DNA of 64,000 nt from Acinetobacter haemolyticus CIP 64.3 = MTCC 9819 (GTDB lineage Bacteria > Pseudomonadota > Gammaproteobacteria > Pseudomonadales > Moraxellaceae), in assembly GCF_000369065.1 (NCBI RefSeq), contig NZ_KB849800.1, positions 303,973-367,972 on the forward strand, given 5' to 3'. Below, in pieces: positions 46,070 to 55,296 of this stretch. The position numbers and the translations under genes were made by a program. Position 1 is the first letter of the stretch. The number at the start of each line of letters is the position of its first letter. A model generated the notes under the pieces. It ran no database searches, was not told the DNA's origin, and saw only the letters and a program-made list of their open reading frames with translations.

Positions 46070-47386
46070 TTACCCTTGATTTAAAGGATAAAGTTTGGCA
46101 GCTTTTGTATCATTTGTTGAGAAGAATGAAAATAAGTTAGAAAACCACAACATAATTTTCTGGAAAATATTTGCTTCTTCAATCTGTACTTCATTTTCAA
46201 TCTGTAGACTACGAAGTAATTGATTATTTTGATAAATAGATACAGTCGCTAAATTCATTGCTTGGGTGAGTGGTGCCGTTAAGCGTTGCTCATTGAGTTC
46301 AATATTAACCCGCGTATGCGTGTTTTGGAGTGGCTCAATGATTTTTACACCATTTTCATCCACAACTTGAAGACGTTGGGTCAGTGCATCAAACTGATTT
46401 AAATCGATTGGTGTGGCTTGGTCATATAGTGAAGTCGTCACAATTGTCGGTTGCTGTGTCTCAACTTTGAAGATTTTGAGGGTTGAACGAATGACTGGCA
46501 ACTCCGCGATCAGTTGATGTTTTGGGATCACTTCTTCGTCACGGGTATAAGCATAAGCCAAGTTCATTAACTTGTTCGCGACCTCTGCACGTTTGATGGC
46601 ATTTGGTGTGCCAAGTACGATGACGATTAAGCGGCGTTTATCGATATGTGGATTTAAGGTTGGGCGTTCTGCTGTTAGAGCCAAGTTATAACCAGCAGCT
46701 TTGGTAAAACCTGTTTTTAGACCATCTGCTGTTGGGTCCATTTTTAGAGCAAGATTCGTTGCGCGATGGAAACGTTGGTTGTAACTAAAACTTGGCATTT
46801 TTGAATAATAAAGATATTCAGGTGTTTTGGTTACAATCGCTTGTGCTAATAAGCCCAAATCTGCTGCTGTTGAGTAATGATCTGGCATCGTGATACCCGC
46901 AGGATTGCTAAAATGAGTATCTTTCATGCCTAAGGCTTGAGCTTCTTGGTTCATACGTATGATGAACTGAGGCACGCTACCCGAAATTTTCTCAGCAAGC
47001 GTCAATGCGGCATCATTGGCAGACATGACAATTAAACCTGCTAAAAGTTGATCAACAGAAATCTGTTCACCTTCTTTTAAATACATTTGTGATTCGTCCC
47101 ACATTACTGTATTTACTACAGGCGTTGCTGTGAGCACATCCTCTTTACGTAATTTTCCAGCTTTAATTTCCTTCAATGCCACATATGCCACCATCATTTT
47201 TGTCAAAGATGCTGGAGCACGTTGCACATGGCTATTATGCTCGGCGATGATTTGTCCTGATTGTGCATCGACAATAGACCATGCTTGAGCTTCGACAGTT
47301 TCAGGGGAGATATTAAGTAAAGTCGCATGTGCAAGATTTGCACAAAATAAACTTAATAAGGTAAAGAGCGATAGGAAAAATTTCAC
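46070..47386 (-). CDS. dacC: D-alanyl-D-alanine carboxypeptidase (PBP5/6 type)
   Basis: This 438-residue low-molecular-mass penicillin-binding protein trims the terminal D-Ala of peptidoglycan side chains in the periplasm. Catalytic motifs are SLTK (Ser60, Lys63), SAN in VMSANDAAL and KTG in GLKTGFTKAAG. A signal peptide ends at ANLAHA, and the C-terminus carries an amphipathic anchor region (IFQKIMLWFSNLFSFF). The frame opens at a TTG at 47407, but a GTG at 47386 with AAGG at the right distance gives the normal N-terminus. Confidence 0.93.
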   Translation of the reverse strand: MKFFLSLFTLLSLFCANLAHATLLNISPETVEAQAWSIVDAQSGQIIAEHNSHVQRAPASLTKMMVAYVALKEIKAGKLRKEDVLTATPVVNTVMWDESQMYLKEGEQISVDQLLAGLIVMSANDAALTLAEKISGSVPQFIIRMNQEAQALGMKDTHFSNPAGITMPDHYSTAADLGLLAQAIVTKTPEYLYYSKMPSFSYNQRFHRATNLALKMDPTADGLKTGFTKAAGYNLALTAERPTLNPHIDKRRLIVIVLGTPNAIKRAEVANKLMNLAYAYTRDEEVIPKHQLIAELPVIRSTLKIFKVETQQPTIVTTSLYDQATPIDLNQFDALTQRLQVVDENGVKIIEPLQNTHTRVNIELNEQRLTAPLTQAMNLATVSIYQNNQLLRSLQIENEVQIEEANIFQKIMLWFSNLFSFFSTNDTKAAKLYPLNQG

Positions 47387-47552
47387 GAGAACACCTTGTG
47401 CAGCCAATCCATGGGCATGGAATGCGAAAAAAGCATGCTATGACTTTTTCGTAGAAGAATCTAGCAACTTTTGCTGACATTTAAGACATCTACGCATGAG
47501 TTTGTAAAAAAATGCTAAGCTGTGGGAAATTTTTTATTTTTTAGTTTGAACT

Positions 47553-49256
47553 ATGCTGCATTATCAAATTGAATTCGACGATTATCGCCAACACCTTATT
47601 CATGTCACGCTTCGTTTTCTTGCAAATCCAAATCAAGAGCTTTGGCTACCGACGTGGATTCCGGGCAGTTATTTAATTCGAGAGTTCTCTAAGCATATTG
47701 AATCTGTGAAAGCATCTGATGAAGCCGGACGTTTGCTCAGTATTAAAAAAACAGAGAAGAATCGTTGGCGTTTATTCAATACCGACCATGAGTTGATTAC
47801 GGTTGAATATGATGTCTATGCTTATGATCTATCTGTACGTGGTGCTTATGTTGATCAAACACGACTCTATGTCAATCCAGCCTGTGTTTGTTTGGGACTT
47901 CAGGATCAGGAGCAAGCCCCATGTGAAGTTGAGCTGTTCTTGCCAGATGAGTTGAAGCATTTTCAGATTGCTACGGGCTTAACTTCTAAAAGTTTAGTCA
48001 AAGGACGTTTTACCTTAAAAGCGGATAATTATGATCAATTGATTGACAGTCCTTTTGAGCTAGCAGAACAAAGTCGTTTTAGTTTTGAAAGTCATGGCAT
48101 TCCACATGAGTTTGTGATTTCTGGAAAACACAATACCAATTTAGAGCGTATGCAAGCAGATATTGAAAAAATCTGTCGAACTGAAATAGAGATGTTTGGT
48201 TCTGCGCCATTTCAAAACTATACCTTTATGACGATGGCGACAGGCAATAGCTATGGTGGTTTGGAACATTGCAATAGCACCAGTTTGATTACACCACGAG
48301 ATGATTTGCCTAAGCTTGACGAAGCTGAAGAACCTTCAAAGGACTATCAACGTTTCTTAGGTCTATGCAGCCATGAATATTTTCACTCATGGTTAGTGAA
48401 GTTTATTCGACCAGATAACTTTGCCAATTATGATTTACACAAAGAAGGTTACACTAGCCTATTGTGGATCTTTGAAGGTTTCACTTCTTATTATGATGAT
48501 TTGATTTTATTACGTAGTGGTGTGATTTCTCAGAAATCGTATTTAGATTTATTGAAAGGGCAAATTGATCGTTATTTGCAAAATCCAGGACGTTTCATTC
48601 AAACGGTTTCTGAGTCAAGTTTTGATGCTTGGATTAAATTTTACCGCCAAGATGAAAATTCTAATAATGCAGGTACTAGTTACTACAATAAAGGTAGTCT
48701 AGTTGCGCTGTGTTTAGACTTTGGGCTTCGTTTACGTGGTTCTAGCTTGGATGCGTTAATGCGCCGTTTGTACGAAAATACTCAGCAGGGTATTCAAGTC
48801 AATGAGCATACAATCTTTGATTTGTGCAAAGCGCTGACAGGCGATGATTGGATTGAGCAGATTAATCACTTGATCAATACCACTGACGAACTGCCATTAG
48901 ACCAATTATTACCTGAGTTTGGTTTAAGTTACGTGCTTAAAAACGAAAAAGCCTTGCCTTTTGGTTTGAAATTGCTCGATAAAACTGAAGGTGTTGTTGT
49001 GCAACAAGTACGTCGTGAAGGTGTGGCAGCTCAAGCTGGTTTATCAGCAAATGATGTCATTATTGCGATTGATGGTGTTAAGGCTTCGGAAAAGCTTCTG
49101 GCGAAATATGCAAAACAGCAAGGTACATATACGGTTTATGCTTTCCGCCGAGATGAGCTATTAACATTTGAGTTGAATGGTGGGGAAAATCCATTGACTA
49201 CAGTTGATTTAAATGTTGAAGACCAAGCCAAACTTGATACTTGGTTAGCATCTTGA
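47553..49256 (+). CDS. M61 family metallopeptidase with PDZ domain (glycyl aminopeptidase-like)
   Basis: This 567-residue protein has an N-terminal beta-sandwich (LHYQIEFDDYRQHLIHVTLRF) and a thermolysin-like zinc domain with HEYFHSW, in which His274, Glu275 and His278 are the metal and catalytic residues, and EGFTSYYDD supplies the third ligand. A PDZ domain follows (GVVVQQVRREGVAAQAGLSANDVIIAIDG). No signal peptide is seen, so it is probably cytosolic. Family members prefer N-terminal Gly or Ala. Confidence 0.93.
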   Translation: MLHYQIEFDDYRQHLIHVTLRFLANPNQELWLPTWIPGSYLIREFSKHIESVKASDEAGRLLSIKKTEKNRWRLFNTDHELITVEYDVYAYDLSVRGAYVDQTRLYVNPACVCLGLQDQEQAPCEVELFLPDELKHFQIATGLTSKSLVKGRFTLKADNYDQLIDSPFELAEQSRFSFESHGIPHEFVISGKHNTNLERMQADIEKICRTEIEMFGSAPFQNYTFMTMATGNSYGGLEHCNSTSLITPRDDLPKLDEAEEPSKDYQRFLGLCSHEYFHSWLVKFIRPDNFANYDLHKEGYTSLLWIFEGFTSYYDDLILLRSGVISQKSYLDLLKGQIDRYLQNPGRFIQTVSESSFDAWIKFYRQDENSNNAGTSYYNKGSLVALCLDFGLRLRGSSLDALMRRLYENTQQGIQVNEHTIFDLCKALTGDDWIEQINHLINTTDELPLDQLLPEFGLSYVLKNEKALPFGLKLLDKTEGVVVQQVRREGVAAQAGLSANDVIIAIDGVKASEKLLAKYAKQQGTYTVYAFRRDELLTFELNGGENPLTTVDLNVEDQAKLDTWLAS

Positions 49257-49326
49257 TCAAAGGATCGTAGACACAACTTCCGATGAAGTATTCGTAATTC
49301 TATTATTTCAGGAAAAATCTAGATTA

Positions 49327-49372
49327 CAGCCTTCAGGTTAGATACATCGTCTAATTTGAAGGCTGCTTTTCT
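49327..49372. terminator. Bidirectional terminator
   Basis: CAGCCTTCA..TTAGA pairs with TCTAA..TGAAGGCTG over 16 bases with two central mismatches, between convergent genes. Confidence 0.8.
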
Positions 49373-49412
49373 ATGATTCAATCTTCGCAAATATATATAG
49401 ATTAGGATGAGG

Positions 49413-49811
49413 TTAATTACCACGATAAGTTGAATAACCATAAGGGCTAATTAAAAGTGGAATATGGTAATGTTCAAGTTTTCCATCTATAGAGAAAATG
49501 ACTGGCACTTCTGGAAAAAATGAACTCTGCTTGTGCTGTTCAAACCATTCTCCTGTTTTGAACGTGACTTTATAAATCCCTTTTTGAAGTGGTGAGTCTT
49601 TGGGATATAAATCCGTAATACGTCCTTGCTGATTAGTTATATTGTTATTGAGCACTTTCCATTGATTATTTTCTTGTTTTTCCAGAATAACCTTAACCCC
49701 AGCAGAAGGGAGCCCATTTTCTAAGTTGAGCACATGTACACTTAGTGGATTTTGAGCAAAGCTAAAAGAAGAAAGAGTCATAGCGACTAATGGAACGAAA
49801 ACTTTCATCAT
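49413..49811 (-). CDS. Secreted 5-hydroxyisourate hydrolase-like (transthyretin-like) protein
   Basis: This precursor of about 132 residues starts at MMKVFVPLVAMTLSSFSFAQ, a signal peptide, so the protein is periplasmic. The mature domain, from NPLSVHVLNLENGLPSAGVKV to HYHIPLLISPYGYSTYRGN, matches 5-hydroxyisourate hydrolases of urate breakdown. The catalytic His residues (HVLN, HYHIPLL) and the Arg of YRG are present, but the usual final Ser of YRGS is Asn. No other purine genes are nearby. A frame extension upstream to 49850 is not needed. Confidence 0.88.
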   Translation of the reverse strand: MMKVFVPLVAMTLSSFSFAQNPLSVHVLNLENGLPSAGVKVILEKQENNQWKVLNNNITNQQGRITDLYPKDSPLQKGIYKVTFKTGEWFEQHKQSSFFPEVPVIFSIDGKLEHYHIPLLISPYGYSTYRGN

Positions 49812-50005
49812 TTGATCTATCCTGAAATAAAAAAAACTAATTTTAATCATTTGGTAAAAAATAAGTTTAAAAAGTGTAAATAAAACTAGAGTCGAATATT
49901 CAGATTGATTTCGATCACTTATGATCGGAAGTCGTTCTAAATAAAATGTTGAGCTGAAACTCTCATCAATCTAAGTCTTGAACCCGAACAAATAATATTC
50001 GTTTT

Positions 50006-50075
50006 GTAGTATTTCGTATTGAAATGTCGTTATCTCGATATATTGCATTGACTGAGAAGTGATCAGTACTGATAC
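50006..50075 (+). repeat. Promoter repeat, unit A (left part, interrupted by IS3)
   Basis: Together with 51387 to about 51418 this forms a unit of about 100 bases that is related to unit B at 51442-51545. It contains the hairpin ATTTC/GAAAT and the stretch GAAATGTCGTTATC also found in unit B. Confidence 0.75.
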
Positions 50076-50076
50076 T
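50048..50076 (+). promoter_or_regulatory. Upstream promoter of monomeric isocitrate dehydrogenase (P1), cut by IS
   Basis: TTGACT (50048-50053) and GATACT (50071-50076) are separated by exactly 17 bases. The final T of the -10 box is now the first base of the IS3-family element, so the box is rebuilt but its native downstream sequence is 1.3 kb away. Confidence 0.7.
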
Positions 50077-50113
50077 GAACCGTACCGGGTTTGTCGGAGA
50101 CTTTTTATTTAAG

Positions 50114-51016
50114 TTAGGCCACCTGACCTAACGGATTAATTTTATCATAGTACATTGCTTCAAAATCAAAAGGTGGCACATAACCTAGTGCACTATGTAC
50201 ACGCTCTTTATTGAACCAATCTACCCAATTTAATGTCGCAAGTTGTACATCCGCTAAACCTTGCCAATCTGCTTTTAAATATTCAATCACCTCTGTTTTG
50301 TATAAGCCATTCACTGTTTCAGCCAAAGCATTATCGTATGAATCACCGGTCGTACCGACTGATGCTCGTAAATTTGCTGCTTCTAAACGATTGGTATAGC
50401 GAATGGAAAGATATTGAACCCCTCTGTCACTATGGTGAATCACATTCTTTGGCATGTCTCGAGCATGTAACGCTTGCTCAAGTGCATCGAGCACCATATC
50501 TGTATTCATCCGTGTCGATACTTTCCATCCAACAATTGCTCGTGAGAAGACATCAATAATAAATGCAGTATAAACCCAGCCTGAATTTGTTTGAATATAC
50601 GTGAAGTCAGCGACCCATAGCTGGTCAGGATGATCAGCACTAAAATTGCGTTTCACCAAGTCATCTGCTCGTTTTTGATCCTCTCGGCTACGGGTAGTTT
50701 GTTTATTCTTACCACGCCAAACACCTTGTATACCTAGTTTTTGCATCAATCGAGCAACTGTACAGCGAGCAATAACATAGCCTTCACGTTTCAATTTTTG
50801 CCAAACTTTACGCACACCATATCGACCTGAACTTTCCTTCCAAATTCGTTTAATTTGTTCAGCATGATGCAAGTCATGTAGATCTCGCTTTGCTCGATGT
50901 TCTGGGTTTTCAACGAAATCTAGTGTTCGATAATAGGTAGAAGCCGCGATCGGTAAAATCCTGCAAATCGCCTCAACACCATATAACGCCTTATTGTTAT
51001 GGATGAAATCTACCAT
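50114..51016 (-). CDS. IS3-family transposase OrfB
   Basis: This 300-residue integrase-core protein has an N-terminal HTH-like region (KESSGRYGVRKVWQKLKREGY) and the DDE core: Asp in WVADFTYIQ, Asp in HHSDRGVQYLS and Glu in ALAETVNGLYKTE. The start overlaps the orfA stop by one base. The active enzyme is usually an OrfAB fusion made by -1 frameshifting at the TTTTTTC tract near 51049-51055. Confidence 0.93.
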   Translation of the reverse strand: MVDFIHNNKALYGVEAICRILPIAASTYYRTLDFVENPEHRAKRDLHDLHHAEQIKRIWKESSGRYGVRKVWQKLKREGYVIARCTVARLMQKLGIQGVWRGKNKQTTRSREDQKRADDLVKRNFSADHPDQLWVADFTYIQTNSGWVYTAFIIDVFSRAIVGWKVSTRMNTDMVLDALEQALHARDMPKNVIHHSDRGVQYLSIRYTNRLEAANLRASVGTTGDSYDNALAETVNGLYKTEVIEYLKADWQGLADVQLATLNWVDWFNKERVHSALGYVPPFDFEAMYYDKINPLGQVA

Positions 51017-51333
51017 TATTTGTGTGGGCGGTCGAGCTCCGCCTGGGCGAAAAAAGCGGCTGCTTTACGTAGAATTTCGTTAGCACGTTGCAGTTCTTTA
51101 TTTTCACGTTCGAGTTGTTTAATACGTTCTTGATCTGAAAGTTGCTGTACTTTAATTGGGTTTTGTTTATCTAAATATTTTTGATACCAAACACGTAGAG
51201 TTTCAGGAGTACAACCTATCTTGGGAGCAATAGCGGTGATCGCAGCCCAATTCGATGGATAATCTTTCTCGGATTCAATCAATAATTGAACCGCTCTTTC
51301 TCTGATTTCAGGGGTATATTTTACTTTTTTCAT
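51016..51333 (-). CDS. IS3-family transposase OrfA
   Basis: This 105-residue DNA-binding protein starts MKKVKYTPEIRERAVQLL and contains a helix-turn-helix (IAPKIGCTPETLRVWYQKY) and a leucine-zipper-like coiled coil (IKQLERENKELQRANEILRKAA) for oligomerisation. Confidence 0.93.
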   Translation of the reverse strand: MKKVKYTPEIRERAVQLLIESEKDYPSNWAAITAIAPKIGCTPETLRVWYQKYLDKQNPIKVQQLSDQERIKQLERENKELQRANEILRKAAAFFAQAELDRPHK

Positions 51334-51441
51334 CGGGACATTCTCTCAGAAAGCTTGGTCTCCGACAAACCCGGTACGGTTCATACTCTCATGTTTTACT
51401 TAAGCTAACCGATTTGCAGGAGATAAAACTCCAACTTGCTA

Positions 51442-51545
51442 CTACTATTTCGTAGCGAAATGTCGTTATCACTGGATATTGCGTTGACTGAGATGCGATC
51501 AGGGCTGATACTCTCAGGGTTTTATTTAAGCACATCGGTTCTTAG
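51442..51545 (+). repeat. Promoter repeat, unit B
   Basis: About 100 bases related to the unit that begins at 50006. It contains a perfect ATTTCG/CGAAAT hairpin, the shared GAAATGTCGTTATC stretch, a promoter and the TACTCTCA box after it. Unit A and unit B would have been adjacent before the IS3-family insertion. Confidence 0.75.
51484..51512 (+). promoter_or_regulatory. Downstream promoter of monomeric isocitrate dehydrogenase (P2)
   Basis: TTGACT (51484-51489) and GATACT (51507-51512) are separated by 17 bases, giving a transcript start about 80 bases before the gene. It was not touched by the IS. Confidence 0.8.
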
Positions 51546-51599
51546 GGGTTGGGCCACAAGTTCGACCCTCAAAACTCAATCCAACACAAGGGGCTATAT

Positions 51600-53831
51600 A
51601 TGGCTAGTGGGAAGTCAACAATCATTTACACACTGACTGATGAGGCGCCACTGTTGGCGACCTATTCGCTACTGCCAATCATTGAGACTTTTACTAAGCC
51701 TGCAGGCATCGAGATCGTTAAAAGTGATATCTCTGTTGCTGCACGGGTACTTGCAGAGTTTTCGGATTACCTAAATGACGAACAGAAGGTAACGAATAAT
51801 CTTGCAGAACTTGGTCGTCGTACTCAGGATCCTGATACAAATATTATCAAACTTCCAAATATCAGTGCTTCTGTAGCGCAGTTAACCTCATGCATAAAAG
51901 AGCTGCAGTCTAAGGGCTATGCAATTCCTGATTATCCTGAAAATCCAACAACTGAGGAAGAAAAGGAAATCAAGGCGCGTTATGGTAAATGTCTTGGTTC
52001 AGCGGTAAATCCAGTTTTACGCGAAGGTAACTCTGATCGTCGTGCGCCTGCGGCTGTTAAAAACTATGCGAAAAAACACCCGCACTCAATGAGCGAGTGG
52101 AAGCAATGGTCACAAACTCACGTTTCTCATATGGATGAAGGCGACTTTTACCACGGTGAAAAGTCGATGACACTTGACCGTGCACGTAATGTAAAAATGG
52201 AACTCATCACCAAAAGTGGTGAAACCATCGTGCTTAAGCCAAAAGTTGCGTTACAAGATGGTGAAATCATTGATTCAATGTTCATGAGCAAAAAGGCGCT
52301 TTGCGACTTTTATGAAAAAGAACTTGAAGATTGTCGTGAAGCGGGCATTTTGTTCTCTTTACACGTAAAAGCGACCATGATGAAGGTGTCACACCCAATC
52401 GTATTTGGTCACTGCGTGAAAATTTACTACAAAGATGCGTTTGAAAAGCACGGCAAATTATTCGATGAGTTAGGCATTAACGTGAATAACGGTATGGCTG
52501 GTCTTTATGAAAAGATTGAGACATTGCCGACTTCTTTGCGTGAAGAAATCATCGAAGACTTACATGCTTGCCAAGAGCACCGTCCTGCACTTGCAATGGT
52601 TGATTCTGCAAAAGGTATTACCAATTTCCATTCACCAAATGATGTGATTGTGGATGCATCTATGCCTGCAATGATTCGTGGTGGCGGTAAAATGTGGGGT
52701 GCTGATGGTAAACCGTACGATTGTAAAGCAGTAATGCCTGAGTCAACGTTCGCACGTATCTACCAAGAAATGATCAATTTCTGTAAGTGGAATGGTAACT
52801 TTGATCCACGTACGATGGGTACTGTGCCAAACGTCGGTTTGATGGCGCAAAAGGCAGAAGAATACGGTTCACACGATAAAACGTTTGAAATTGCAGAAGC
52901 GGGTGTTGCCAACATCACTGATCTTGAAACAGGTGAAGTGTTGATGTCTCAAAATGTTGAGGAAGGTGATATCTGGCGCATGTGTCAGGTGAAAGACGCA
53001 CCAATTCGTGATTGGGTGAAACTTGCAGTAACACGTGCACGTAACTCTGGTATGCCTGCGATTTTCTGGCTTGACCCATACCGCCCACACGAAAATGAAC
53101 TGATCAAGAAAGTTGAAAAATACTTGAAAGATCATGACACTGAAGGTTTAGATATTCAAATCATGTCGCAAGTACGTGCAATGCGTTATACGCTTGAGCG
53201 TGTAGCGCGTGGTTTGGATACGATTTCTGTGACGGGTAATATTCTTCGTGATTACTTAACTGATTTATTCCCAATCATGGAATTGGGTACTTCTGCGAAA
53301 ATGTTGTCTATCGTGCCGTTAATGGCGGGTGGTGGCATGTATGAAACAGGTGCGGGTGGTTCAGCACCGAAACATGTACAGCAGTTAGTTGAAGAAAACC
53401 ACTTACGTTGGGATTCCCTTGGTGAGTTCCTTGCATTGGCTGTGTCTTTAGAAGAACTTGGTATCAAAGAAGACAATAACCGTGCAAAATTGCTTGCCAA
53501 GACACTTGATCAAGCGACAGGAAAATTGTTGGATAACGACAAGTCTCCATCACGTCGTACAGGTGAACTTGATAACCGTGGTAGTCATTTCTATTTAGCG
53601 TTGTATTGGTCAGAAGCATTAGCTGCTCAAGATGAAGATGCTGAGTTAAAAGCGAAGTTTGCTCCTCTAGCAAAAGCACTCGCTGAAAATGAACAAAAAA
53701 TTCTTGCTGAATTAAGTGAAGTGCAGGGTAAAGCTGCTGATATCGGTGGTTACTATGCAGTTGATCCAGCGAAAGTAAGTGCTGTAATGCGTCCAAGTGC
53801 AACACTTAATGCTACGCTTGAAATAGTTTAA
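51600..53831 (+). CDS. icd2: Isocitrate dehydrogenase (NADP), monomeric type
   Basis: This 743-residue enzyme oxidises isocitrate to 2-oxoglutarate in the TCA cycle. It belongs to the monomeric class, recognised by [20 protein letters not shown] at the start, [18 protein letters not shown] (substrate site), and NPRT-like [34 protein letters not shown] at 51588-51593 selects the ATG at 51600; the frame upstream belongs to the leader. It is transcribed from P2 (and formerly P1) and ends at a strong hairpin. The dimeric isozyme is encoded 2.5 kb downstream. Confidence 0.97.
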   Translation: MASGKSTIIYTLTDEAPLLATYSLLPIIETFTKPAGIEIVKSDISVAARVLAEFSDYLNDEQKVTNNLAELGRRTQDPDTNIIKLPNISASVAQLTSCIKELQSKGYAIPDYPENPTTEEEKEIKARYGKCLGSAVNPVLREGNSDRRAPAAVKNYAKKHPHSMSEWKQWSQTHVSHMDEGDFYHGEKSMTLDRARNVKMELITKSGETIVLKPKVALQDGEIIDSMFMSKKALCDFYEKELEDCREAGILFSLHVKATMMKVSHPIVFGHCVKIYYKDAFEKHGKLFDELGINVNNGMAGLYEKIETLPTSLREEIIEDLHACQEHRPALAMVDSAKGITNFHSPNDVIVDASMPAMIRGGGKMWGADGKPYDCKAVMPESTFARIYQEMINFCKWNGNFDPRTMGTVPNVGLMAQKAEEYGSHDKTFEIAEAGVANITDLETGEVLMSQNVEEGDIWRMCQVKDAPIRDWVKLAVTRARNSGMPAIFWLDPYRPHENELIKKVEKYLKDHDTEGLDIQIMSQVRAMRYTLERVARGLDTISVTGNILRDYLTDLFPIMELGTSAKMLSIVPLMAGGGMYETGAGGSAPKHVQQLVEENHLRWDSLGEFLALAVSLEELGIKEDNNRAKLLAKTLDQATGKLLDNDKSPSRRTGELDNRGSHFYLALYWSEALAAQDEDAELKAKFAPLAKALAENEQKILAELSEVQGKAADIGGYYAVDPAKVSAVMRPSATLNATLEIV

Positions 53832-53869
53832 GACAGACTACAGAACTGACAAATTTGTTGGTGAAGTTG

Positions 53870-53898
53870 AAAAACCGATACGAAAGTATCGGTTTTTT
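53870..53898 (+). terminator. icd2 terminator
   Basis: AAAAACCGATAC and GTATCGGTTTTT form a perfect 12-bp stem with a GAAA tetraloop and a T run. Confidence 0.93.
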
Positions 53899-54032
53899 AT
53901 TAAGATGGATCAAATTTTTAGATTGTTTAGGTTTTAAAGTAAAAGATGGAACAAACTCGGGCTGATGCACATTTCTATGCTTTGATAGCTGCTTTTTTCT
54001 TGCTCCATCTAGCCTATTTTATGGTTTCGGAA

Positions 54033-55071
54033 GGCTTTGTTGCACAAACCTATCTGTAAAAGCTTTTTCAGCGATATAATTTTCAAATGAAGAAGCCTAC
54101 ACACAAAATCTACCGCACAACCAATTGGCCCGCATATAACCGAGCACTCATGAGTCGCGGAAATATTGCCATTTGGTTTGATCCTGCTACGCAATGGTAT
54201 GCTCCATCAAAAGGCAAACAAGGGCGAAATCAAACCTACTCCGACGCAGCTATCCAATGCTGCTTAATGATTAAATCCTTATTCCGTCTATCTTTACGTA
54301 TGGTCACTGGCTTTGTGCAAAGTCTGATTAAACTTTGTGGATTAAATTGGACCGCACCAGATTACAGTACGCTTTGTAGAAGACAAAAGCATATTGATAT
54401 TGCAATCAGCTACCAAAAAAGTAGCGATGGGCTGCATCTACTCATAGACTCTACAGGCATGAAGTTTCTAGGTGAGGGCGAATGGAAACGCAAGAAACAT
54501 GGACCTGAATATCGTCGCCAATGGCGTAAACTACATATTGGTATAGATGCTGAAACCCTTCAAATACGCGCTATTCAACTCACTACAAATAATGTCAGTG
54601 ATTCACAAGTGCTTGGTGATTTACTCGATCAGATTCCACAAGATGAGCAGATTGACTCTGTTTATACCGATGGAGCTTATGACACCAAGCAATGCCGTCA
54701 GGTCATTGCAGATCGGCAAGCGCATGCGGTGATTCCACCTAGAAAAAATGCGAAACCATGGAAAGATACAAAGATCAGCTCGCTAGAACGAAATGAATTA
54801 CTTCGAACAGTTAAACGTTTAGGCAGGAGACTATGGAAAAAATGGTCAGGCTATCATCGACGAAGTTTGGTGGAAACCAAGATGCATTGCATTAAATTAT
54901 TAGGCGATAAATTAATGGCAAGAAGCTTTCCTAGTCAGGTGAATGAAATTCATGCACGTGTAGCAGTCCTCAACAGGTTTACGGAATTAGGTCGACCACT
55001 TACCCAAGTTACGCCTTAAATTTGGCTCAATTAGGGGCGCTTTGCATTTCAAATCTTTGTGCAACAAAACC
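54033..55071 (+). mobile_element. IS5-family insertion sequence (about 1039 bp)
   Basis: The left end starts GGCTTTGTTGCACAAA and the right end, read inward, is GGTTTTGTTGCACAAA (15 of 16 identical). It holds one complete transposase gene. I cannot find a target duplication at these borders, so the element may be old or its flank rearranged. It lies between the two isocitrate dehydrogenase genes, after the terminator of the first, and breaks no gene. Confidence 0.88.
54087..55019 (+). CDS. IS5-family transposase
   Basis: This 310-residue DDE transposase starts MKKPTHKIYRTTNWPAYNRAL. It has the catalytic Asp in HLLIDSTGMKFLGEGEW, an Asp in VYTDGAYDTKQC and a Glu in RSLVETKMHCIKLLG. The C-terminal region matches the IS903/ISL-type branches of IS5. 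It is intact. Confidence 0.94.
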   Translation: MKKPTHKIYRTTNWPAYNRALMSRGNIAIWFDPATQWYAPSKGKQGRNQTYSDAAIQCCLMIKSLFRLSLRMVTGFVQSLIKLCGLNWTAPDYSTLCRRQKHIDIAISYQKSSDGLHLLIDSTGMKFLGEGEWKRKKHGPEYRRQWRKLHIGIDAETLQIRAIQLTTNNVSDSQVLGDLLDQIPQDEQIDSVYTDGAYDTKQCRQVIADRQAHAVIPPRKNAKPWKDTKISSLERNELLRTVKRLGRRLWKKWSGYHRRSLVETKMHCIKLLGDKLMARSFPSQVNEIHARVAVLNRFTELGRPLTQVTP

Positions 55072-55260
55072 ACTCTCTGTAAATTTTTCGATCCTGATTT
55101 ATTGGTATAAAATTTTTCAAGAAAGACAGGTAAATAAATATAAATATGATTACTTGATAATTTATGGTTCTCCCTTACTTATGTTTGGTTATTTCATAAA
55201 ATGCATTTTTGATATTTATTCTTTTGTATTATGAATCTTTAGTTGTTTATTAGATGTTTT

Positions 55261-55283
55261 AAAGCCCACATTCATGGGCTTTA
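55261..55283. terminator. Terminator of the pseudouridine synthase gene
   Basis: AAAGCCCA and TGGGCTTT form a perfect 8-bp stem just past the - strand stop. Confidence 0.7.
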
Positions 55284-55296
55284 ACTTAATTAGAGA

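Larger units (their letters stand above)
50076..51383 (-). mobile_element. IS3-family insertion sequence (1308 bp)
   Basis: Both ends carry a 25-base inverted repeat starting TGAACCGTACCGGGTTTGTC, and a 3-bp target duplication TAC flanks the element (50073-50075 and 51384-51386). It encodes orfA and orfB on the - strand, with a T6C slippery site near the orfA end. It appears intact and inserted in the promoter region of the downstream isocitrate dehydrogenase gene. Confidence 0.95.

Noticed and set aside
51540..51600. Possible tRNA-like sequence (AAGTTCGACCCTC)
   Set aside because: No acceptor stem or anticodon arm can be formed around it; it lies in the icd2 leader.
55022..55234. Open frame of 70 codons after the IS5 transposase
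   Set aside because: It begins inside the IS end and crosses its border; no ribosome site or family resemblance.
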